DNA of 64,000 bases from Gongronella butleri. Its lineage: Eukaryota > Mucoromycota > Mucoromycetes > Mucorales > Cunninghamellaceae. Made by a program: the position numbers and the translations under genes. A model generated the notes under the pieces. The model made no database searches. It was not told where the DNA came from and saw only the letters and a list, made by a program, of their open reading frames with translations. Position 1 is the first letter of the stretch; the number at the start of each line of letters is the position of its first letter. Positions 56,440-64,000 of this stretch are shown in pieces. Location of the stretch: contig JAIWZP010000002.1 of assembly GCA_025201375.1 (NCBI GenBank), forward strand, positions 868,001 to 932,000, written 5' to 3'.

Positions 56440-56999
56440 GCCGCCAACAACGGTAAGACCATTGCCTGCCAAATGGACCGGCAAGGTGCCGAAAACGCGT
56501 GAATGACGCGGTCTTTCTCAACAATCCCCACCACCTCGTTTTTTTTTTTTTTTTTTTTTTTTTTTACCTAGTGGGACCCTGTTACGAGGGCAAAGATGCT
56601 TGATACAATGCCAAGGTTGAATTTGGACGAACCAATGCTTGCCGGGCACGCTTGAGGGCAACACGCGCAGGCGACGCCACCAACATACAAAAAGTAAGAC
56701 CATAGCCTGCCAAATGGACCGGCAAGGTGCCGAAAACGCGTGAATGACGCGGTCTTTCTCACCAATCCCCACCTCTTTTTTTTTTTTTTACCTAGTGGGA
56801 CCCTGTTACGAGGACAAAGATGCTTGATACGATGCCAAGGTTGAATTTGGACGAACCAATGCTTGCCGGGCACGCTTGAGGGCAACACGCGCAGGCGACG
56901 CCACCAACATACACAAAGTAAGACCATTTCCTGCCAAATGGACCGGCAAGGTGCCGAAAACACGTGAATGACGCGGCCTTTCTCAACAATCCCCACCTC

Positions 57000-57033
<34 letters not shown>

Positions 57034-57290
57034 TAGTGGGACCCTGTTACGAGGGCAAAGATGCTTGATACAATGCCAAGGTTGAATTTGGACGAACCAA
57101 TGCTTGCCGGGCACGCTTGAGGGCAACACGCGCAGGCGACGCCACCAACATACAAAAAGTAAGACCATAGCCTGCCAAATGGACCGGCAAGGTGCCGAAA
57201 ACACGTGAATGACGCGGTCTTTCTCACCAATCCCCACCTCGTTTTTTTTTTTTTTTTACCTAGTGGGACCCTGTTACGAGGACAAAGATG
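56440..57290. repeat. Tandem array of about 225-240-bp units with poly(T) joints
   Basis: Full units 56566-56789, 56790-57030 and 57031-57257 are nearly identical, flanked by a partial unit on each side. Each starts acctagtgggaccctgttacgagg and ends ccaatccccacct followed by 14-30 T. On the minus strand each joint reads CACTAG, GT then poly(A), then (CG)AG-GTGGGG, i.e. like an exon end, a tiny intron of 20-36 nt, and an exon start. One minus-strand frame of each unit encodes the hydrophobic stretch LWSYFLYVGGVACACC. The units are so alike that duplication looks recent. Confidence 0.85.
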
Positions 57291-57366
57291 TTGATATGGA
57301 TACAGTAGGCGTGGACTTGCCAATCAGGCGCTCAATAAAGGATACGAACATCGCCAGGATGGTCAT

Positions 57367-57414
<48 letters not shown>

Positions 57415-57418
<4 letters not shown>

Positions 57419-60400
57419 TGGAGAACCACTCGGCGTGGCATCTCCACAATCAGCTGCCGATTTTCGCTTTCGTCGTAAACGGCACCCAGGCTGTGAAGTC
57501 TTGTCAACGGCACGACCGAGTCAACGTCCAGCGCCATCATCCTCTTCGACCAATAGTTGACTCCATGGGGAAACTTGCGCACACGCTGATGATTTTGGTA
57601 GCAATAGTTGTAGTTGTTGTCGGCCGCAAAGTAGCGAACAATCGCAAAATAGTGGGGATAGCCATCGTTGTGGTGGCGCAGGATGGCCTCTACCTTGCCA
57701 AACCAGATGTTGACTTGGTCGTCGAGTCCTTCTTCACACTCCTTGTCAACCCAGACGGTGCTGACGACACTACCAACTTTGTAGCCTTGGCCCAGGATGG
57801 AGACGCCCTTTTTTCCAATATGGACCGCGGTATCGTCAAACGCGCCATCGCGGTGGCTGCGCTCTGATGGCACACGAGCGTAATGCGCCTGCAGCAGGGA
57901 TCGATGCTCGTCGGTGAGCGGCACGGGGCGCCGATTGGCAAATTGTGCTTCGACTTCTTTGGGCAGGGCCTCGTCGCCGCGGACCAGCTTCAATCGATAG
58001 AGCGGATTACCGTCTAGCAGCGCGCCGTAGTCGAACGAGTGGTCCGATTGGGCAAATCTAGACAAATAACGTCATGTCACTTGCGGCATGAATAAAAATC
58101 CGTGATTGATGAAAATCATCATGTTTTTTTACCTTATGTGAGAGGCAGAATCAGCGTGCAGGAATTGCTCTTCCAGCAGATTCATTAGCGGGTCGTCGTC
58201 GCCTTGGATATTGTGCAGAGAGCGAAAAGAGGCCAGAAAATCGGCGCAGAAAATGCGCTCGATAAAAAATCGGAAGAGCGTCTTTTCAAAATGGAGCTTG
58301 CCATTGATTGACGCTCCTTTAAGTATTCCATTCAGGCGCTCAAAAGCAAAACTGGAAAGAAAAGCGTGTGTAAATGAGTCTCAAAATTCAAAATATGCAT
58401 GTTTTGCTACTTACAGCCAGTATGCCTGCGAGAAATTGATCCGAATGATGCAAAAAAAAAAAAGTTAGAACCGTGGATGCCATCCAAGTCTCAGCTCTTC
58501 CTTGTCGTCCTTACATGGACTGGGCCAAAATCCTTCATGACTTGTTTCAAGTGGTAATGGCTATGAAGATTGATTTGAACAGGGCGATGCGGACGAGCAA
58601 TCTCATATTTTTTGCCAAAAGACATAAAATAACGATGCATGACTTCGATATCGTTGTCCGTAATCATCGGCTGCACCATCAGCCGTACAGCCTGGACGAA
58701 ATCAGACCAAAGGTCATAATCCGTTTCCGAAAGCACAGGCTTTAGCAGAACAAGGCTATAACAAAGTACCCAAGTTCTCCAATCTTCCGCCGTCATCCCA
58801 GAGAAAGTCGTGAGCTTGTGAGCACAAGGAGAAACACCAGGAGGCAAGACCATTTTCTCGGCCATTTCGACGAATTTGGCCAATTGTGCGTTTGAAAATA
58901 GCTTCTCTTCTTTGAACCAGAGTGTTTTTGTCAGGTATTTTGCTGTTCCTATATTAAAAATCGGTGGAGGAGGAGGGGTAAGATTTTTTTGAACATGCAA
59001 ATCAAAGAACGCACTTTTTTTTTGTATTGTAAAAAATAAAAACGAATATCTTACCGAGCATGACATTATGCATAGGGTCCAAGATTGTCGACCGGACCAA
59101 ATCGATGTATGGGAGTCTGTGCAACTCGGATAGGCGGGTCCCAAATGACTGTTCAAGCGATTTCCGTTCGGTGTCGCTGGCCATTTCCCAGTCGTGGGCG
59201 CGCTTTCTGTTGATCCAGTTGTTGTTTGGCGTCCATGGAGTTTCCAGGTCGGTTTTGTACCCACCAAAACAAACACGAGCACCGGCCTTGCCCTCTCCAG
59301 AGACACTGGGAAACGTAAAGTTGCATCTTGGGCACCCACGAGCCGCGCTGTGGCCGGAAAATCCAGACACCTTGCGCGCCGCCGGGATATCGCATGCAAC
59401 GATGTGCAGAAAGGCGCGCACTCGACGTTTGGGCGCGTCGGAGTCTGGCCCAATTTGCATCTCCACGCCATCCTTGTACAACACCAGTAATTCATCGACT
59501 AATGGGCGCAGAAACGCGTTCATTTCTTCTTTTGACGGCTCTTTAGGACCTGGGATGATTCCAACAAGGATGATGTTGTCTCTTTTGTACCGGTATGCAC
59601 GCGGGATGTTGTTGACGGCCAAAAACATGACACCAACACTGTACGATTTGCCTGAAAAGATGAAAAAAATGGTAAATTGCAAAAATATGGCACCTTTTTT
59701 TTTGCCAGGATCAAAATGATGATAGACACCACCAGCAGCGCTACTCTATGGCAGAATGGGACCTTCTTACCCTCATGTGGCTGCAGCCAATCGACGTTCA
59801 AGACGAGACTCAAGGCCAGTGGGTCTCCGATGAGAGGCGTGCCCGTTTCAAAGGCACCGGGTGGCGGATAGTCAGGGTCAGGGACATTTTTCCAAAGATT
59901 GCCGTGGCAAACGTCCCATTTGCCTAAGTCGCCAGGCATGTTGCGCCACGCATTGATCATTTGCTCAAATCCAGGACGAATCATCATGCGAGCAATGCTG
60001 ACTGTCAATGGCTCGTAGAAAAACACCTGTTTTGGGGTCTTTTGATCGCTTTCAAATAGCTGTTCTCCACACAACAGGCCACCAAACGTCTTTTTGATGC
60101 AAGTCCCATCCGGCGCCCACTTCTTCTTGTCTGCGTCGTACCAGGTGACGCATGTCTTGCACAGATAAAGAGTCTTGGACTTGTCATGGATTGTGTCAAA
60201 TCCCGTCCATTTGAAAAGTGTGGCCTTGCTCGTTGGAATTCGAAAATCGACACCAGCTGCTTGCTTGCCAAACACGCCCAAAAATCTCAGCAAATCGTGG
60301 ACACCTTCCGTAGCCACTTTGTGTTTTTTGGTGTAAAGCTGGGCCCAAGCCAAGGCCTGGTTGCGGAGACGCTCATGCTTAATCATCTCGTCTGTAAAAG

Positions 60401-60870
60401 CCGGTTAATTCTTACTGTATTCATTGGTCACTTTTTTTTTGCTACTGACCTTCTTCTGAACTTCGTCCGTCGTCGTCGCTGGCGGCGACTCCATCGCTAC
60501 TACTTTTGTCTTGGCCAGCAACAGGACCAAAATCTTCTTCATATTGGGGCTCCCAGTCATAATCATCACCGCACAAATTGTCATCATCATTGGGAGAGAG
60601 CAAAAGAGAGTCTTGCTCAGGGGCCAGAGGAGGAGGAAGGTTGCTATCAGCTGTTAATCAGCCAAAATATATCAAAAAATTGCTGATCAGATGTTTTTTC
60701 TTTTGCTAGACTATGAACTTACGCTGATGATAACCAACAGGACCAATGATTTCTTCCAATTGAGCCGCAGATCTGTGAATCTTCCACATGCGAAAAGTCA
60801 ATTCCCTGGAGCCGTTGCATTTGGGACAGTGGCAGGTACGCAGGTCATCATCTCTGTTGTTGTTATTCAT
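57415..60870 (-). mobile_element. TNP2/CACTA-like (Plavaka-type) transposase gene
   Basis: Eight exons (60723-60870, 60450-60650, 59771-60391, 59055-59651, 58515-58948, 58415-58425, 58133-58351, 57415-58057) give an intact 957-aa frame. An N-terminal zinc-binding CHCPKC lies near residues 13-18. Further on are the catalytic-region blocks FLAVNNIP, HSAARGCPRC, TILDPMHNVMLG and YWLFAFERLNGILKG, the pattern of fungal transposases annotated as Tnp2 family. The C-terminal domain (GYKVGSVVSTVWVD) is less known. Exon 6 is only 11 nt yet needed for the conserved AYWLFAFER block. The TAA stop merges into 45 genomic A on the minus strand. I found no terminal inverted repeats by eye. Confidence 0.85.
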
Positions 60871-61210
60871 GATGTGCCAAAAAAAAACAGAAGAAAGAAA
60901 GAGGCGTGATTCAGTGGCTCAGATGCCCCCACCAGTGATCATGACTTTTTAATTTTCTTTTTCATCGGCGTCCAATATTACCGCCCTGTAGAAATTGGAC
61001 AACGTAATCTGACTCATGGTGGCAACGACGCCTGGGCGACGACGCGTTTATTTTTTTTTCGCGTTCTGACACCTGGCCTGTTAAAAATCGGGTTCTCAAT
61101 TTACTCGGGTCCGCGGACATTTAATCAATTGTTGGCTTTGAAGCGCGAAAAAAAGACATAAAAACCTGAAAAAATGGTTTTATTTTTTTAACTCATCGTT
61201 TTTCAATACA
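60871..61210. promoter_or_regulatory. Divergent upstream region of transposase and partner ORF
   Basis: About 340 bp between the two start codons, AT-rich, with a gacgacgcgtttattttttttt stretch near 61035. Likely carries promoters for both transposon-associated genes. Confidence 0.4.
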
Positions 61211-62788
61211 ATGACAAGACAACAATCTACTTCTACTTCTCTTACTGGTGCTGCTGGTGCTCGTGGTTCTGTTGTGGAGACGCGGGCAATGCGTCGCATG
61301 CAACCCGTCGTACAAGATCAAGAAGCCGTGGTGGTGGATGATGAAGTCGCCAATCCTGAAGTCCAGGCCCTGATGGCTCAAGTGCAAGCCATGCAGGCGA
61401 GGTTGGACGACCAAGATGAACAATTGCGGCGTCAAGAGGACGAATTGGCCGTCCAAAATGAGGGCGATCAGCGTCAGCAACGCATCTCGTCACTCCTGGG
61501 CCATTTGCCGTCGCAGACAACTGCTGCAACGCCGCCGGCGTCGCCCCCTGACCTCTTTGACGAGATTCTGGCGGCAGATTTGGCTGCGGAGGGTCGTCGT
61601 GGTAGCAATGGCGACGTGATGTCGAACATGGTGCCGTCTCCCCTCGTCAATTCGGCAAACCTGAACACTCCGGCCCCTCCTGTTGCCCTTGCTGCTGACC
61701 CAGGCGTCATCAGGGCGTCGTTGGCACCCCCTGTCGCCGCCACCGCCGTGCCGCCTCGTGCTCGAGCACGTGTGGTTGACACAAATCGTGATCAAGGCAC
61801 AATTGCGGGCCGCAGCGGAAGAAGAAGACGCTTGACCAGGGAGCAACAGAGGCTCAGCCTCGACATGGGCGTAAGTGACAATGCAAAACAAAGCATACAC
61901 TGCGTTCTAATTTTTTTATGTAGCACGAGCTGCGCCGCGAGGAGGCGAGGCTCTTCGCGCTCAATGGTGCGCGTTGGTTTTGCGAGCCGGCGGTCAATTT
62001 TGACCATCCCCACAACCAGGTCTTGGCCAAGGCCCTCATTGCCAAGCTCCACGAGCTCTTTCCACTGCCAGTGGAACGCGCCAACGATCCTGCCGCCGCC
62101 GCCGCCGACCGCCGTTTTTTGGACGATTTGATCCAAAAAAAGGTGGTCAATCGGTTTAACAACCGAAAGCGCTTGGTGACGCGTCGTTGGACGTCCGAGC
62201 AGTTGGAGCAGGAGCACCGGCGAACGCGCTTGCTCTCGCGCACCAATACCGTAAGTCTTTTTTTGCGCACTTTTGCCACAATCGGATATTCATCGTCACA
62301 TTTCTTTATTTTGTTACTGTATTATGTACTTTTATAGAAGCTCACCCGGCGCACCACTGGCTTTGCCAGAGCGCGCGAGACTTGGCATGACGATGCTCGC
62401 TTTGCCGAGGAATTTTTTGGCGTCGGTCCGGACGACGTCAGGCAGCTTCTGGTGCTTGACGTCATGTCCGACGACGAGACCGACGATGAGGCGATGGCGC
62501 AAGCACCCGGTGGTGCCAAGATTCTGCGTCGCCTTGTGCCGAGCGTCCGCTCGGACACGGTAAAATACGCGCCATTTTTTGTCAGTGGTTTTTTGTTAAT
62601 TTTTTTTTTACATACAACAACAGTGCAATGAGGTCATTGCCAGGCTCGACCACTTTGGCCGCATTCCGCAAGGAGGAAGCACATCCGCCAATGCGGTTGT
62701 CGACCGCACCCTCCTTGCGCGCACCCAAGGGGTGACGGACCGTGTCATTCCGGCCTTGCCCATTTGGGGCCGCCGCGCGGCCAGTTGA
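61211..62788 (+). CDS. Divergent partner ORF of the transposase, unknown
   Basis: Four exons (61211-61870, 61924-62250, 62338-62559, 62624-62788), all GT-AG and in phase, give 457 aa. The N-terminal region has a predicted coiled coil (ALMAQVQAMQARLDDQDEQL and following Q/E/R heptads), then an Ala/Pro-rich linker. The C-terminal about 250 residues are rich in Arg with RRWTSEQLEQEHRRTRLLSR and end GRRAAS. I do not recognise a domain. Placement head-to-head with an intact transposase suggests a second element-encoded protein, such as a DNA-binding accessory factor, as CACTA elements often have one. That is inference from position. Confidence 0.7.
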
Positions 62789-63100
62789 AATAAAAAACCC
62801 TCTTTTATTTTTGCCTTTTTCTTCCGCCTTACGTTGCCAGCAGCCGGTTATTAATATCCACTCAATTCATCATCTGGCTTCAAAACGCTCACAGTACAAC
62901 AGTACGACCAAAAATACAAAAAATAAAAAACTTACGGTATGCACATGATGGATGCATGATGATCAATGAATCATCAATATTTTTTAAATTGCTGGCACTT
63001 TTGTTTACATCTTTGCATATTATCCAACTAGATATAATAGTCTATTGGCTTAAATGGAGTGTGGGACCGGTGAGACATGAGTTCAATTCTCAGCAAATTT

Positions 63101-63134
<34 letters not shown>

Positions 63135-63659
63135 TTGCGTCCCATCCTCAAAACAATACTTTTTTTGCATCATTCAAGCAAGCAACATGTTAAGATTCAA
63201 TCAATTGTGTCAAAAAATGTACATCATAGATTACGACACGCATTTTTTGTATTTTTTTTGCGCGTTTGAATCCGCTGCCTGATGTCACGTCGTCGCCGTT
63301 GCCATTCTGACCAACATTTCTGCCGATCACTGAAAAATTAAGCTTGAGACATATTTGTGGCATCATTTTGTGCGCAATTTTGATAGAACACCACATTCGC
63401 TTTTTTTTGCAAAAATGCGCCTGTTTGACGGCCAAACACCACGGCAAACAACTGTGCTTCCCGTAGCCTCTGTCGCCCGCCACTTGCCAAATAAGGTAAA
63501 TGTTCAGCTTGCAATACAAGATGAGCGGGCAAAAAAAACGTTGCTGATTTTTTGATCTGATGATAGTTTGCCACCACCAACACGACCGCGATCATTTTGA
63601 TGCCTGAAGCATCGCGCCACAATGCTCAAAAAGTTACATAATATTTATCTTTAAACGCA
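62789..63659. other. Flank of the transposon region with Pol III-like motif
   Basis: AT-rich. Contains the tRNA-like element at about 63039-63130 (separate entry) and nothing else supported. Confidence 0.4.
63039..63130 (+). other. tRNA-like (possible SINE or decayed tRNA) sequence
   Basis: tggcttaaatgg at 63046 fits the A-box consensus, agttcaattct at about 63080 fits the B box, and about 22 T follow near 63104, as a Pol III terminator. A four-pair T-stem-like hairpin surrounds the B box, but the acceptor and anticodon arms do not pair, so this is not a functional tRNA. Confidence 0.3.
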
Positions 63660-63950
63660 AAAAGCGCATTTTTCAGAATTTGCCGGTCTGCTGTGCCTCC
63701 AGAAATTTTTTTACAGCTTACTTGCCCACGAATTAAACTTGCGTCACGGCGTAAACTATGGCCCAGTGCTCAAGGCGGACCCGCCCGATTTTTTTGGACT
63801 ATTTTGCATTCATCTCGCCATCTGCTGCATGGTTGAGCCCGCTCAAAGATAGCTGCATCGCATTCAACGCAAAATTTGCAACAAAAAAAAAGCGCGCTTT
63901 TTCCATGATTTACCTCCAGACATCGCCTGCCGAGGAGAGCTTCTTTCTTG
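63660..63950. repeat. Dispersed repeat family R2, copy 3 (partial)
   Basis: Contains gccggtctgctgtgcctccagaaattttttta, cttgcgtcacggcgtaaactatggcccagtgct and acccgcccgatttttttgga, matching the left halves of the copies at 33.8 and 54.7 kb. The right halves are absent. gatttacctccagac follows and the rest of the window is unannotated. Confidence 0.8.
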
Positions 63951-64000
63951 CATGCATGCATGCATGATGGCTGCTATCAGCGCTTGTTGAAACTACAACA

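Noticed and set aside
1..64000. CRISPR arrays, rRNA genes and bacterial-type operons
   Set aside because: No direct-repeat and spacer pattern, no rRNA-like blocks; all genes are eukaryotic with introns.

Overview
This window is nuclear DNA from a fungus, most likely an early-diverging ("zygomycete"-grade) lineage. The evidence is a compact set of eukaryotic genes with many short GT-AG introns, and proteins typical of fungi (Sch9-like C2/AGC kinase, probable Mim2, Ysc84-like SYLF-SH3 protein) together with proteins that budding yeasts lack but other fungi and animals keep (UBR7, dynein light intermediate chain, a receiver-domain cyclic nucleotide phosphodiesterase). Long A and T homopolymers occur throughout, many of them inside introns. 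I cannot name the species.

Layout. 1-32.7 kb: eIF5 (minus, cut by the window start), HINT-type HIT protein, a probable mitochondrial membrane protein, a low-complexity protein, a SYLF-SH3 protein (minus), an unknown 286-aa protein, ribosomal protein uL13 (minus), UBR7 (minus), a mitochondrial DnaJ, a cluster of three divergent paralogous ORFs (19.8-24.2 kb), a glutathione S-transferase (minus), thymidylate kinase, dynein light intermediate chain (minus), ribosomal protein eL22 and a single-pass membrane protein. 36.8-53.8 kb: two small unknown proteins, V-ATPase subunit H, a REC-phosphodiesterase fusion and the Sch9-like kinase (all minus), then probable Mim2 (minus), a Syn8/STX8-type SNARE and Nbp35. 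54-64 kb: a repeat-rich segment with a minisatellite and two tandem arrays, followed by a TNP2/CACTA-like transposase (minus) and a divergent partner ORF.

I rebuilt the multi-exon genes by hand from splice sites and family conservation. Each rebuilt reading frame closes in phase from ATG to stop, except eIF5, which runs off the window. Many neighbours are divergent pairs on a shared upstream region (eIF5/HIT, UBR7/DnaJ, dynein LIC/eL22, Mim2/SNARE, transposase/partner).

Non-coding DNA is not featureless. Two dispersed repeat families recur: R1 at about 6.7-7.5 and 22.1-22.96 kb with a degenerate relative near 13.1 kb, and R2 at about 33.8-34.6, 54.7-55.3 and 63.66-63.95 kb. There is also a degenerate array at 11.9-13.95 kb, a 194-bp tandem duplication, and clusters of TACTGTA/TACAGTA words. 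The most interesting items are the three-member fast-evolving gene cluster whose middle copy has an in-frame stop, the receiver-PDE fusion ending in a CaaX-like tail, introns with poly(A) directly after the donor GT, GC-AG introns, an 11-nt microexon in the transposase, and the tandem arrays beside the transposon. No function here has been tested; every function is inferred from sequence resemblance recalled without a database search.
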